A program made the position numbers and the translations under genes. Shown here one piece after another: positions 46,001 to 55,435 of a stretch of 64,000 nucleotides of DNA. Every line of letters starts with the position of its first letter. Position 1 is the stretch's first letter. The stretch spans positions 12,123,212-12,187,211 of the forward strand of contig CP034983.1 in the NCBI GenBank assembly GCA_004026145.2, in the 5' to 3' direction. This DNA comes from Takifugu bimaculatus (Eukaryota; Chordata; Actinopteri; Tetraodontiformes; Tetraodontidae). Under the pieces are notes generated by a model. The model was not told the DNA's origin. It was given only the letters and a program-made list of their open reading frames with translations, and did no database searches.

Positions 46001-48192
46001 ATTAGCTTTGGAAATGTTGGGCAGTCACATTTCAGCGCGTACCTTAGATTAGCAGGGTCGGACCCTGATATACAAAACAGAAAAACCTCGTTAATCTTTA
46101 GCAAATCTCTTCCTCACCGTTCTCGTGCGTTGTCATGGCGATAAACGCGAGAGATATGGAGTAAAAATAGGGGGCGTGTCTGTGGGTTGTGAGAGGTGAC
46201 GGCATCAATTAGAAGTTTTTCACTCTCAAAAAGAAAAGTCTGAAAATAGCGCTAATGTCACATCGGTAGCATCACTATGGAACATCAAACATGTAGCTTA
46301 TAATTGTAGCTGATAGAATCCCGATGTTCTGAATTATGCTGCTGCTAGTTTACATAAGAGCTAGCGCACACCTGCATATGTTATTAGCTTTAGCAGAACA
46401 AGCGCCATCTTTGTTTATTTTTGCACTGTAAAAAAAACCAAAAACGACGATAGAGAATCGAGATTTCTGTCAGAACCGAACTCGTCGCCTCGCCGTTAAG
46501 ACTCATCAAAACCAAATAAATACTGCGATGAAAAATGCGATGAACAAATCTCGACATTCCGCATCGATCGGAAAGGTTTGTCGATCCGAACATTCCAATT
46601 AGAGCTGGATTGATCGGCTCTACGCCGTCCGTAAATGTGCTACCAGCAACAGACTTTATATTCTCCGCCATCCGTCCGCTCATCCGCCTCCACACGTGAG
46701 GAGGTCTGTCTCTAGCCTGGGATGCACCGCCGCCCGCCGCCGCCTCCTTCCAGGCGTTAAACCCTAAAGAGCTTTGCTGGAGAGCGTCGAGAATATTCAG
46801 TTTCAATGATCCACTTTGTGATTCCTTTTGGAGACGAGCCGCCGAATCGAAGGGAATTTAAAACAACTCGACGTCCTCAAATCAGAGGAGGCGCGCCTCC
46901 ACGGAAACGTGGCGTTTCTGAAAGGAGAGTCGCGGATGTTGGAAGTTCTCGGGCTGGAGGAACAGTTAGCTGGTGTTTTGGCGCCCATTCATCTCCAGCC
47001 CTTCCTTGTGACACTCGCCACCTTCCGTTTGTTCCCTCTGAAGTCGTGTTTGAATGAGGTTCCTGGGCCCCGTCCGCACGCCGTAGCTCAAAGTAAGGAC
47101 CCACGGGCCGATATTTCACCGGCGCCGGCGTGACACTGATGGATGGAGGATCATTAGACGTTTGCCAGTTTGCTTGGGTGTGGAGTTATTTTCAGCAGTA
47201 ATGTATGGGCCCGGGGTGCGGGGGTCCGGGGGAGGGGTCCAGCTGGGACCTAAGAGGAGAGGAGCTTTGTACATGTCAGGAGGCAAAGTGTAGGTGTTGG
47301 GAATAAAAGAGGGTCACGATGGATTACACGGCCGGTTCGGATGTAGGGACTCTAAACGGATTCACGGCAGGATGTGCTGAACCGTTTTTATTCCAGACGC
47401 TGATGCCGACGGCCTCCCCCGGTGATGCGTTCGGTGACATCCATATTTATGTAAGCTAACCTAAAAAAAAAAAAACGCTAACTGTGGCGACAACTAAGGA
47501 ATTAGCATTACCAATCCTGAGTAATCAAGGCAGGGTTGAACTTGTTCTTCACTGGGTTCCTCTGGTGTGGCCCTTCATTGAGGAGCCTGGGAGCCTCTAC
47601 CAGGCTCCGGGACCATGACCCGTCCAAGGGCAGTTCTAGTCGAGGTCCTTACTGACTGTGGTTCTCTTCCTCCTCAGTGATGGTTCTCTTGATCGTGACG
47701 ATGCGTCGGAGGAGGAAGCAGCCGCTAATCCTCGAGGAGGAGCGGGACATCAGGGAGAACATCGTGCGCTACGACGACGAAGGTGGGGGCGAGGAGGACA
47801 CCGAGGCGTTCGACATGGTGACCCTACGAAACCTAAACGTCATCAGGGACCCCAACGTACGGCGGGACGTCACGCCGGACACTCCGACCTTTTACCATTA
47901 CCCGCCGGCCTCCCGCCCGTCTTTTAAGACCCTGCCAGACAACGTGGTGTTTCGGGAGTTTATTTGGGAGCGGCTCAAGGATGCGGATGTGGACCCTACG
48001 GCGCCCCCCTACGACTCTCTGCAGACGTACGCCTTTGAAGGCAGCGGCTCTGTTGCCGAGTCGCTGAGCTCTCTGGAGTCACTAAGTACAGACTCGGATC
48101 AGAACTATGACTATCTCAACAACTGGGGGCCGCGATTCCAAAAGCTGGCCGACCTGTACGGCAACGGCGACGGCGCCGCCGTCTTCTCGTAG
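896..48192 (+). CDS. cdh7: Cadherin-7, type II classical cadherin (complete, 11 coding exons)
   Basis: Calcium-dependent homophilic adhesion receptor of the plasma membrane. Coding exons: 896-1135, 17277-17571, 22980-23099, 30242-30409, 31885-32072, 32686-32939, 33530-33666, 35203-35324, 40844-40961, 43117-43365, 47678-48192. They sum to 2406 nt, i.e. 801 residues plus stop, close to the usual ~785 of the family, and every junction joins in frame at GT-AG sites. Protein order: signal peptide (about 10-25), prodomain to RHRR (54-57), mature SWVW from 58, five cadherin repeats (about 58-605), transmembrane helix (about 613-639), tail 640-801. LHSDVDKGDG, DENTGDIHATKRLDRE, NTDLERFFNID and the tail FDM.LRNLNVIRD are the segments that, from family knowledge, favour cadherin-7 over CDH20, CDH11 or CDH8. 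The juxtamembrane YDDEGGGEEDTEAFD (662-676) and the beta-catenin site (about 739-792) are intact. Whether this is a cdh7a or cdh7b copy cannot be told here. Confidence 0.93.
2464..2563. repeat. (GT)n/(GTGC)n compound microsatellite
   Basis: About 100 bp of alternating GT with an internal GTGC block. It gives spurious Cys-Val and Thr-His open frames on the two strands. Confidence 0.98.
8985..9154 (-). mobile_element. LINE reverse-transcriptase fragment (degenerate)
   Basis: On the minus strand, 9154-9110 reads SGVPLGSILGPLLYS, the conserved reverse-transcriptase block (GVPQGSVLGPLLF) of vertebrate non-LTR elements. It continues without a stop into a region (about 9027-8989) reading CFQANARQYY, where the family has CYADDTQLY, so the catalytic aspartates are lost. 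Fragment only, no ends recognised. The clade is probably L2- or Rex-like, which is an inference. Confidence 0.7.
16431..16472. repeat. Near-perfect inverted repeat, 19-bp arms, 4-bp loop
   Basis: Left arm TTCCAACGGCTCCCTGTGT (16431-16449), loop AGCA, right arm ACACAAGGAGCCGTTGGAA (16454-16472). Eighteen of 19 positions pair. The mismatch (16444 with 16459) is C-A in a plus-strand transcript but G-U in a minus-strand one. It lies in cdh7 intron 1. Confidence 0.95.
17277..17571 (+). CDS. cdh7: cdh7 coding exon 2: most of EC1 and EC1-EC2 linker
   Basis: 295 bp, entered in phase 0 at tctccgcag|CTGCAC and leaving in phase 1 at CCATTAG|gtaaac. It encodes LHSDVDKGDGKVKYVLSGDG, then DENTGDIHATKRLDRE, SEFVVKVQDINDNEPKF and VPEMSPLG. 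LDRE, DINDNEP and the acidic positions are the calcium ligands of the EC1-EC2 boundary. The 295-bp length equals that of the equivalent exon in other type II cadherin genes, as I know the family. Confidence 0.95.
20708..20763. repeat. (CA)n microsatellite
   Basis: 56 bp of uninterrupted CA in cdh7 intron 2. Confidence 0.98.
21068..21112 (-). mobile_element. Second LINE reverse-transcriptase motif fragment
   Basis: The minus strand reads SGVPQGSIIGPLQFN, again the GVPQGS.LGPLLF block, preceded by TKPS and followed within eight codons by a stop. It is a short decayed remnant in cdh7 intron 2. The boundaries of the insertion are not visible. Confidence 0.65.
22121..22149. repeat. (GT)n microsatellite
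   Basis: 29 bp of GT in cdh7 intron 2. Confidence 0.95.
22980..23099 (+). CDS. cdh7: cdh7 coding exon 3: first half of EC2
   Basis: 120 bp, phase 1 in and out. It encodes GTMVVQVAATDADDPTYGNS and then ARVVYSIIHGQPYFSVEPKTG. DADDPTYGNSA is the classic type II EC2 calcium-binding motif. The acceptor is tgcccacag and the donor ACAG|gtgggt. Length and phases match the family norm. Confidence 0.95.
25773..25803. repeat. (CCG)n trinucleotide run
   Basis: About ten CCG units directly after a C run in cdh7 intron 3. Confidence 0.95.
25881..25917. repeat. (GT)n followed by 14 G
   Basis: About 11 GT units followed by a G homopolymer at 25904-25917. Confidence 0.95.
25960..26050 (+). mobile_element. 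Possible tRNA-derived SINE remnant
   Basis: GGTTTGAGTCC at 25987-25997 differs from the pol III B-box consensus GGTTCGANTCC at one base. It sits in GCCTCTTAGAAGGGCCTGGG context followed by a TGTGTGG-like region. That order is typical of fish tRNA-derived SINEs, but the A box is unclear. Confidence 0.4.
30242..30409 (+). CDS. cdh7: cdh7 coding exon 4: second half of EC2
   Basis: 168 bp, phase 1 in and out, acceptor ttgcag and donor CCACA|gtgaga. It encodes GVIRTALPNMDRETRDQYVL, then VIQAKDMVGQMGGLSGTTSV and TVTLTDVNDNPPRF. DRE and DVNDNPP are calcium-binding motifs. MVGQ.GGLSGTTSVTVTL is close to cadherin-7 rather than CDH8 or CDH11, which have MGGH at this place. Confidence 0.95.
30410..31884 (+). 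other. cdh7 intron 4 (1.5 kb)
   Basis: Bounded by gtgaga and ctccctcag. No repeat or RNA gene was recognised. The 120-codon and 131-codon open frames on opposite strands at 30976-31447 have no recognisable domain. The segment 31540-31640 is comparatively AT-balanced and could be a conserved non-coding stretch, but this cannot be judged without alignment. Confidence 0.7.
31885..32072 (+). CDS. cdh7: cdh7 coding exon 5: first half of EC3
   Basis: 188 bp, entering in phase 1 and ending in phase 0 at CTGAAG|gtaacc. It encodes NYQFTVLESLPTRSLVAKIK, then AVDADIGSNAEMDYRIMDSD and VFNVSTDEDTQDGVITLLK. DADIGSNAEM is the EC3 calcium motif. NVST is a possible N-glycosylation site. The exon length is standard for the family. 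Confidence 0.94.
32073..32685 (+). other. cdh7 intron 5 (0.6 kb)
   Basis: Short intron from gtaacc to gtcccctgaag. No repeat, RNA gene or open frame of interest was seen. Confidence 0.8.
32686..32939 (+). CDS. cdh7: cdh7 coding exon 6: end of EC3, start of EC4
   Basis: 254 bp, entering in phase 0 and leaving in phase 2 (CATCAG|gtagag). It encodes PLDFETKSSFSLRIEATNRN, then LGPFSDTTSVKVTVQDVDEP and PVFSAPLTKMVVSEDARVGT, ending HDPDTSSNAI. DFE, DVDEPPVF and DPD are the calcium ligands. LGPFSDTT and DVDEPPVFS..L fit cadherin-7. Confidence 0.95.
32940..33529 (+). other. cdh7 intron 6 (0.6 kb)
   Basis: Bounded by gtagag and tttccagccag. The stretch 33010-33240 is compositionally calmer than the surrounding introns and is listed as a possible conserved non-coding element. 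Nothing else was recognised. Confidence 0.75.
33530..33666 (+). CDS. cdh7: cdh7 coding exon 7: EC4
   Basis: 137 bp, phase 2 in and phase 1 out. The acceptor is the second AG of tttccagccag, because only that one restores IRYSID across the junction; the donor is ACTC|gtgagt. It encodes RYSIDRNTDLERFFNIDALS, GVISTAKPLDREVNSVHNLT and ILAIET. SIDRNTDLERFFNID is highly typical of cadherin-7. HNLT is a possible N-glycosylation site. Confidence 0.94.
34506..34529. repeat. Perfect 24-bp palindrome
   Basis: The half-site GCGCCGAATGAA is followed immediately by its exact reverse complement, with no spacer and a central GAATTC. It lies in cdh7 intron 7. Confidence 0.97.
34795..34843. repeat. (CA)n microsatellite
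   Basis: 49 bp of uninterrupted CA in cdh7 intron 7. Confidence 0.98.
35068..35107 (+). repeat. Short tandem of a 9-10 bp TATTATCTG-like unit
   Basis: About four units with repeated TTATC (GATA-type) cores, 100 bp upstream of cdh7 coding exon 8. Confidence 0.7.
35203..35324 (+). CDS. cdh7: cdh7 coding exon 8: end of EC4, start of EC5
   Basis: 122 bp, phase 1 in (C|AG gives Q) and phase 0 out at GGCCAG|gtaaga. It encodes DPVQIGKGITLVTVLDINDN and APVFATDYETLLCETTTPGQ. LDINDNAP is the EC4-EC5 calcium motif and the CE residue pair is typical of type II EC5 starts. Confidence 0.94.
36207..36231 (+). promoter_or_regulatory. Cluster of three CACCTG E-boxes
   Basis: CACCTG occurs at 36207-36212, 36219-36224 and 36226-36231 within a CCTGTCACCTGA-type tandem in cdh7 intron 8. 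CACCTG is the E2-box bound by Snail/ZEB repressors and by some bHLH proteins. Function is inferred; a chance tandem duplication is the simpler explanation. Confidence 0.3.
39014..39694. repeat. (TCCN)n polypyrimidine block with a 60-bp higher-order unit
   Basis: About 680 bp made of TCCC, TCCA, TCCT and TCCG tetramers, pyrimidine-rich on the plus strand with scattered A and G. At least one 60-bp higher-order period is exact: the 36 bp at 39541 recur at 39601, and the 29 bp before each copy also match. A 314-codon Pro/Ser open frame and its Gly/Glu/Arg antisense frames are by-products. The true array length may be misassembled. Confidence 0.97.
39982..40018. repeat. (CA)n microsatellite
   Basis: 37 bp of CA in cdh7 intron 8. 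Confidence 0.97.
40844..40961 (+). CDS. cdh7: cdh7 coding exon 9: EC5
   Basis: 118 bp, phase 0 in and phase 1 out (AAAG|gtgatt). It encodes VIQTVSAVDKDEPPSGHRFY, FTLAPSVAGNPNFTLRDNK. AVDKDEP is a calcium motif. NFT is a possible N-glycosylation site. The equivalent exon of the minus-strand cadherin (62264-62381) is also 118 bp. Confidence 0.95.
40962..43116 (+). other. cdh7 intron 9 (2.2 kb)
   Basis: Bounded by gtgatt and cctttcag. The first quarter is filled by a 19-bp minisatellite (41085-41630). No gene or RNA was recognised in the remainder (41631-43116). Confidence 0.8.
41085..41630. repeat. 19-bp minisatellite with unit GGTGGACCTTCACCCTAAA
   Basis: About 28 imperfect units in cdh7 intron 9. 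Variants: GGTTGACC alternates with GGTGGACC, TTTACCC with TTCACCC, and some units lack one A or have GGG in place of AGG. At the left end the alternation gives a 38-bp higher-order unit. Each unit contains CCCTAA. Confidence 0.97.
43117..43365 (+). CDS. cdh7: cdh7 coding exon 10: end of EC5 and transmembrane helix
   Basis: 249 bp, phase 1 in and out. It encodes DNTASVLTKRGGFLRREQPV, YLLPVLITDCGSPALSSTST and LPVRVCDCDSDGVALSC, then GLSTGALLAILSCIITLL, which is most of the membrane span. VCDCD and the later cysteine are the conserved membrane-proximal cysteines of classical cadherins. Donor CTGG|gtaaga. Confidence 0.94.
43366..47677 (+). other. cdh7 intron 10 (4.3 kb)
   Basis: Bounded by gtaaga and cctcctcag. 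No transposon, RNA gene or long simple repeat was recognised, apart from a short TA-rich tract near 45380-45410 and an A run at 47463-47474. TTAGC and GCTAA words are frequent. Confidence 0.75.
47678..48192 (+). CDS. cdh7: cdh7 last coding exon: inner membrane edge and cytoplasmic tail
   Basis: 515 bp to the stop TAG at 48190-48192. It starts by completing the split valine codon, then MVLLIVTMRRRRKQ anchors the helix. DIRENIVRYDDEGGGEEDTE followed by AFDMV is the p120-catenin (delta-catenin) binding core. FREFIWERLKDADVDPTAPP, YDSLQTYAFEGSGSVAESLS and YDYLNNWGPRFQKLADLYG form the beta-catenin/plakoglobin-binding region, with its serine cluster. Relative to mammalian CDH7 as I recall it, about six residues are added near 698-709 (TFYHYPP). 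The last residues are AAVFS. Confidence 0.96.
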
Positions 48193-49350
48193 CCCCTAAA
48201 CGTCTCGGATTTAAAGAGTCGGAGGAAGCGATTTTGCCGTCCTCAGAGGAGCAGCGGGAGCGATTCAAAGACAACACACGAGCGATTGAAAGAGCGACGC
48301 GTTGACTTCAAAGGTTCTTGGGTTTGTTTACCTCCTTGTGTGGATTTTCAGAAGTATTCCAGTTTTGACACGGACTTCAAAAGTAGGACGGGAAACCTTG
48401 AGGGCCACCGACATTTAAGGTTCTGTTTCGGGGGCTCCAGTTCGACCACTGACACTGCAACGAGTTTTTACTGGGAGTCACCTGACCTTTTGTCCCGGCA
48501 GTGGGCGCTAACCCGGCGCGCTAGCTTTGCTGCATTTACTTTGCGACCTTTTTGTGAGACCCTTAAATGTTTTTGATGAATCTCCGAAAGCCAAAATCGT
48601 CCCTGAAATACGACAATTTTGTTCTTTTACTTCTTTTAAGGGGAAATTCAGAGGAAAGGAGGTTTTTTTTTTTCCTGCCACTGATGTGACAGAGTCACGT
48701 TATTTATGGCGTCTGTCTGAACACAAGCAGTATTAAAACAGTAGTTGATGTGCAAAACGTACTTTGTGCAAATTATAATGGGACATTTCTATCTCGTCGA
48801 TGTCTCCCCCGGCTGAAACAGGAAAATATCCTATTTCTTTCTTAATTTCCAAACAAAATATTTTGCAGATGTTCCGCTGTAGCGTGTGTTTGAGTCTGTT
48901 TCTTCCTATTTCCTGGTCCGATGTATAATTTCTGAGCTATAAACTTCTGTTGCGCTGCTTTCCGGGGGCGGTGGGGGGGTGGTTTGGGAACATCTGCTAC
49001 GCTAGGAAGCTTTTTTTTCCGGATGGATCAGGCGTCTTTGAGGTTGGCACCACTCAAGGGAAAAAAAAATACATATCTTTCTGAAACAAGTGTCCATAAA
49101 CACCTCAGAGTTGCAGTTTGTAGGCAAATTTCGCTTCTGTAGTTGGCAGAAAACGTCGTCATTCCGAACTTTTGACACCAACAGGACACACTGTATGATA
49201 GTTAGCGCTGCCACGTTGTGCCGCCTTGTTTTTCCAGCTTCAACATATTATGTTATGATGTGCAACTGATCTGTGTTATTATTTATTTTGAAGCGGCGGA
49301 GTCGTGTTTTTATCCCTTTGCTGAAAATAAAATTGACATTCAGTATTAAA
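48193..49350 (+). other. cdh7: cdh7 3' UTR with polyadenylation signal
   Basis: The sequence after the stop has no coding frame of interest and contains AATAAA at 49326-49331, about 1.1 kb downstream, followed by T/G-rich sequence. An ATTAAA at 48732-48737 could act as an earlier weak signal. The 3' end is inferred from these motifs only. Confidence 0.55.
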
Positions 49351-52300
49351 AAATGTTTCTTTTGGTCCAACAGCAACAGCTGAAAGGAGATTCCAGACAT
49401 GGAGGAGACTTGGGATTTCTTTTTTCCTCATCTTTGTTCGTTGCGCCGTCTGTAGTTGAAAAGCAGAGCGACACAGGCGCTCCGCAGGCGCTCCGCAGAC
49501 ACTCCACAGACGCTCCACAGGGGTGACTGGGAGGAGTCCTCAGGGAGTCCTCAGGGAGTTGGCGAGGACTCCAGAGACTATCCCTTAATGTTGTGTTCAT
49601 ATCCTACCGTAATTTACAGGTTTAGTATCGTAGTTCCCAAAGAATGTCGAACGGGACTACGACTCGATCGATATTTTCGTTCCAAAAATCGAAATCAAAG
49701 ATTTAATGAGCACCTCAAAGGTGCTCAGGAATTTGCTCGGTAAAGGCGTCGCCGGTCGCATAAACACCGAATTTCTACATGTAGCTATGATGCTAGCTAA
49801 AACTAGCTAGTTCAAAGCGTAATGGATAGACCCTCTTTGCTTAAATGGGTTGTGTTTGCCTGTGTTACGCTGTGCCATAATTACGAACTTTATCAGTAGC
49901 TATCGACGGCCCCTGAACACGCGTCTCCAGTTATCTCCAACGCCGACAGCAGATCGTCGGAGACGACCGGCCGTCAATCAAAACCAGACGTGGGAGCGTG
50001 TTGAACGGCCGCCACCTCGGGGGTGCTTATGAGCAATCAGGGATCCTCTGCTATCAGGGGCTCAATCTGGCCCAGGCTTGATTACTGGTGTTAGCCGCGG
50101 ATTGTTGGAAGCTCCGGCGGCCCGGGGCAGCCGCAGACACTTTGCTCCATCCTTATCATAACCATGCATCATCGGCAAATTGCCCTGACAACGGCGTCCC
50201 TATTTTCAGAGGCTCTCGGAGAGATGAGGCCACGCTTCTCCTCAGATTGTCTGCTGGAACATGGCTAATGGAGTTTGACCCTCCTGACAGCCCGTTAGAG
50301 AAATCGCTCTCCGCGGCCGCCGCCTGGCTCCGTGTGCGGCGCAGGTGTCCGCCATCGCCGATGACGGAGCGTCGCCTCCGTTTATCCTGTGATGGTGATT
50401 AACGGCTTTGATGTGAACAGGAGAGTCTCTGATGTTTGGGAACTTCAGAGACAACAGAGCATCAAAACATCGATTAAATATTGCTGGTGAAATGAAGGAA
50501 TCAAAACACATTTTAACGAACATCTTAGTTGTCCCAGTTTTAAGCTAAAAATAGCACCTGGAAGCAGGTGAATGAATGCAGAGCGTGTTCGATGTGGCGG
50601 CATGCCGTGCTAGCAGCCAGGGAGCAAAACAGATTTTTTTTTTTTTAAATTCCAGGTCAGGAGGAGATTTAGCCAGATTAGCGCTGAAATTTGACATTCG
50701 AGCAGCGAGCGAGTCCCCGTTTCCACCCTGGACACAGACGCCGGTGCTTTGGTGGTGGGCCGACTGGGCTGCCGCTCCGGCATCAGCTGGATGACTCCTC
50801 GCTGGTCCTTTGAAACAGAGAAGAGGAGCGAGGAAGATCAAAGGCCGTTCCCGCGCCATGTTTTATTCCGTCTCTCGCTCCGCAGTCGACCGCGCCCGCG
50901 GCTAAAGAAATGTCAGACCTGAGGTTTGTGTACTCTGCAGCTCCGCACAAATTAGACTGATCCCAGACCTGAGTGGCATGAATAATTCTCTTGAGAGGAA
51001 CATGTGGGGAGCGCACCAGGACAACCACGAGGAGCGGGAAAGTAGGTCAAGTGGCCGGATAAGGGTAACCGGGTTCAAAACGAGGAACACTTTAGGACGT
51101 TAAACTGGTCCCAGACCGGAAGATATTTGCCTGAACTGCTGTTAGCATTGGTGTCAATTCCATGATAAAAGCTACTGATGATCTTATGAACAGTTGAGGA
51201 GCCTAGCTTAGGCTAGCTAGCATTACCGCTGAGGAATCCAAATATCTAGCTTGTGATGGTCAAAGTACACTTGAGTGCTTGAGCAAACAGACTGAAAAAA
51301 CAAGATAATCGTCCAAACTGCACGTAGCTTTAGCATTTCTGCCTATATGTTTCCTGACTAAACTGATGATCTCGCCAACGTTTGTTGGTAGAAACATGTC
51401 AGAGCGTTAATGAGCCATAATCAGCCCAGGCCTAATTAGCGACACTTTTTATTTTCACGCGGTTTATCATCGTTAGCCAAGCCCGACGCGCCCGACGAAG
51501 TTTGGAGCGAGTGGGTGGCTCGAATGTTTGTTTATCGTGTCGACACGGAAAATACTTACACGCTTCATCGGCCCCGGCGGTGAGACGCGGTTCCGCTGGC
51601 CCACAGCTGCCTTTAGCACGGAAGGATGGTGAGGTAATCGGATCTGAAAGGACTGTGGAGGGAAACATGCTAATGGGAGATTTAAGGTTGGTGTTTCTGG
51701 GGTTTTCTCAGTCATACTTGGCTGAATTACACATTCAAATCAGGAGGACTAATAAATCATCTATCAATGGGACCATTACAGCCCATCAGAGCTGCTCTAA
51801 CACCAGAACTGAGCTTTAATTATCTACGTTTGTGCTGTTTTTGGAGTCCAAGAAAGAGGGAAAAAGTTGAACCAGACTTTTCTTTTTCTTCTCTCTTTTA
51901 CAGCGTTTGTCTGACATGATTAATGACAACATTCATCCTTCAGAACGTCGGCGTTTTATTTGAACGCAAACGAGCGCCTGATTAATAATTCACAGGCGCT
52001 ATTGTGGGTCCGAGGTGTTAGCATGCTGGGCTGGTTTTCCTAATAAAACCCAGCCGATGGGATCACCCCCCCTCGTATTTAATTGAGTTTGACCAGGTCT
52101 CTCCTCAGTGTTGGGCTAATCTCCCGGCAGGATTGTTGCCTCTCCTCGGGGGGGAGACGGGGGAGGCCGATAAACTTTGAAGCCAGAGCCGAGAACCTGC
52201 TCGCTGCACCTTCTGCATTATTCATGACAAGGCGACTAGAGCATCTTCAAATGGGCTGTCATTTCCTTTTACCCTCCATCACAATGTCCATATGCTGCAC

Positions 52301-54245
52301 TCACAGGAGAGGGGTGGTGGTGGTGAGGGGGGGGGGGGGGGTATCTCCTAGCTAAGCCTAGCCAAACAGGGACACGCGCGCTAACCGAGACATCCGCAGG
52401 TAAACCCACACAAAGGGAACTGTAGTGGGGATTGAAAGAAGAAAAGGAGAAACTCTTCTGTGGTGTATTTCAATCTCGCCGTCCAAGGCTAACCTCCTCC
52501 CACTGCTGCCGCTCTTCCAAGTAAACGCGATCATATTCCGGCATTCCTGCCAAACCGGGAGTCCATGGGAGGGGGAAAAAAAAGTGGTAAAATGACAAAC
52601 AAAAGCAGCAGTCGGGAAGTTTGCAGCAACATTTTCAAAGACCCATCAAAGTTTTTGTGACATTTCAGGTAAAGTCGAGCATAATTGTTCTCACGGGAAA
52701 CAAAAGATGGTTTTTTTTTTCTCGTTTTTAGCGCGGAGGCGTAGCTGCTGTTGTGGTGTACGTCGCTCCGGCTCCTCTGTGACATTTCGTCAGTGGCCCC
52801 CGAGCCCTCGCAACTAGCGTTCCGCACCTTATTTGCGTTTACGGAGTTTGTTTACGTGACAAAAACCACGCAGGGCGCGTCCGTCTTAATTGGGACTGCC
52901 GTCACCACACCTCCCCGATGCCTGCCGCTCCGCGGTAACATGTCATTAGATGGTTCCAGGACCGTTCACTCAGAAAATTAGAGGTCTCGGTGGACGCGCG
53001 GAGGCGTCAACGGCGCAAAAACAGCTGGAACTGTTGCAGTTTTTAAAAAAAAAGAAAAAAAGGGAATGAAAAGCAGAGGAGGACTGGGTGGAGTAGAGAT
53101 AATAAAAACTGCTAAAGTCACTTTGGTCCTTTTGTTTCTGACACCCGCACCTTGAAATTAGCGGATAAGCTAACAGATTGTTAAGCGCTAGAGAAAGTGG
53201 TCTATGGTCCCGCGGGGCCAACGCTGATCATCCCATAATAACATCAACCTTAAGGTAAACACTGTCGCTAAATCCTGCGTCCTTGTTGATGAACCCAGCC
53301 TGCCGAACACACCTGGCCACTAAACATCTGGCAGACACGATGGAATCGCTAACATTCCGTTTTCACAAGTGCCTTGTTTTGACACTCCTGACAGCCTGGA
53401 ATTTAACTCGCCGTTGTTGTCGTCCCGACGACGAAGCTGTCAACGTCCCCAGGTAATAAAGCGATAATAAATTAAGGGATATTGCCAATTTTCAAACAGA
53501 AACGCAAACACAGCGCGCTAGCAATCGCTGGCTGATGTGTTACCGCAGTTCATCCTTTCCTCGGACTCCATATTAATGTGTGTAAAACAGTGAAGACATC
53601 CAATAATAGTGCTGCTGTTTTACCCTTATTTTCACGCGTCGCCTCACTTTTTCCCGCCTTTTCTGCCACTGAACGTGTGTCTGAAGGTCACGTTCGTCCG
53701 ATCAAAGAGCAGGAGAGTTTATGTTTCCGATCATTGAGCGTACGAATTTACTTTAACGATGAGAGTAGCGATGTATCGTCAGGCAAGAGCTTGCTCGGTG
53801 GGCTCAGAAACAGACGTTTTAAGTGACGCTAACTCATGATCTCCAATACGAAGCAGAGAATATCGTGTAAATATTAAACATAAAACCAGAAAAATCTGTC
53901 CGAACCCTTTCAGAAGCAGGTCAACCAGCGCGTGAATAATCGCAGCCGTGCGCTAAGGTCAACAGCGCCATTTGACCTCGCTGAAATGAACCTTGAATAA
54001 TCTCACCACTGTACGCTACAACACTACGATTTACCAACTAACCTCCACTTTCTCTGATTGCCTCTTGTGCCGCCCTTAAATTAGCCGTCTCATCCTGAAA
54101 CTGTGTAAATGTGATGTTGGGAAATGAATAATAACAGGGAACACTTTTGCTGTGTACTAGAACACTTAAAGCACTCTTCTCATCATGAATTTACTGGGTT
54201 TATTTATTTATTTCTCGCATGATTTATGCCTATTCTCTTCTATCT

Positions 54246-54370
54246 GTCCTGCTCAGGGTTTCTTCCTGTTAGAGGACAGTTCTTTTTCTTGTTGGGGGGG
54301 GGGGGGGTCAGCTCCTGGGACTCCATTTTGATTGTAAGGCTGCATAAATAAAGATGAATTGAGCTGAATT
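54246..54370 (+). repeat. Dispersed repeat tail, copy 1
   Basis: CTCAGGGTTTCTTCCTGTTA, then a short GTTCTTTTTCTTG block, a G run, and CATAAATAAAGATGAATTGA with GCTGAATT at the end. I recognise this layout as the 3' part of a dispersed teleost repeat ending in an ATAAATAAA..TTGAATTGAATT tail. The exact family is not assigned. Confidence 0.55.
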
Positions 54371-54849
54371 TTGAAAAACGATTCTGCCTTCAGTTACGAA
54401 TAAAAACGACTCTGTTTTTAATCCAAACGTGGTTCAGAACTTCCACCAATAATCGGAAGTACTTTTACTCATCAAATACCATCTCAGAGATGAATCCTGC
54501 AGGTTCCCGGTGGGACATTCGGTAAATATTTCCTTCACTGAATAATTGCTGTTAAAACCCGTGCGTGCGTGCGTGCGTGGCGGGTAGGTGGGTGTCCCTC
54601 AGCCTGATGCGCCTCTGTGGGGATTGTAATAAATATGTTTGATCCAGAGCTCCTGTGATGTATGTCTTGGGATCCTTGTGTTTACATTGCTTATATATCT
54701 CCAACCTCCACAGAGCCAGAACCCTGCTGGAAGACTCTTTAACGATTAATATCAAATCACACGCTGATTATTTTACGTTTAAAGGCAATAATCTATGAGT
54801 TTCACCGTATGAAGTATAACATACACACATGTTTCACCTCCCTGTTCAA

Positions 54850-54920
54850 AAACCGTTCATCGGTCTGGCAGGTAGTTCGAATCACAGCCCCCCCTCGACC
54901 AGACCCCTCCTGTGTTGAGG
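54850..54920 (+). mobile_element. Possible decayed SINE remnant
   Basis: AACCGTTCATCGGTCTGGCA is followed by a B-box-like AGTTCGAATCA (54874-54884, two differences from consensus), then CAGCCCCCC and TGTGTTGAGG. This order resembles fish tRNA-derived SINEs. Weak call. Confidence 0.3.
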
Positions 54921-55435
54921 GCCTGGTTGTTCATGCGCTACGTGGACTCACAGCCTGTTTAGCATTCAGCCACTCCAGTTTTCTAAAGGTTAGCAACACC
55001 TAATTAGACATTTATGTGGGATCTTCAAAGGTCCCTGCGTTATTAATGATGTGCTACTTCTGAGGACGGCAACCGTGACTTTTGTTTTCTATTTCCCTGA
55101 CTCCAGGAGCACACTTAGAGCAACACAGCGGACACCCACAATGCAACAGGACAATAATAACCAGGTCTGTCTCTCACCTGTAGCTACACAACTAGCTAGC
55201 AGACATCTTTGGCGACACAACAGCTGCCCGTCAAACACCAGCGAACCACTAATTTAAGTTTGTTTATCACTTTAAATGAAATAAATCTCTAGTTTTGAGT
55301 AAAAGAGTTAAAGTAGAAGTTTAATCCATGCTAAGTTGTATCTGTCAGGATATTTTATTAATCATAACTACACATAACAGTGTGATTATTTTCATACGCA
55401 GTCACAGAATACCACATGATATAACTCCTCCACAT

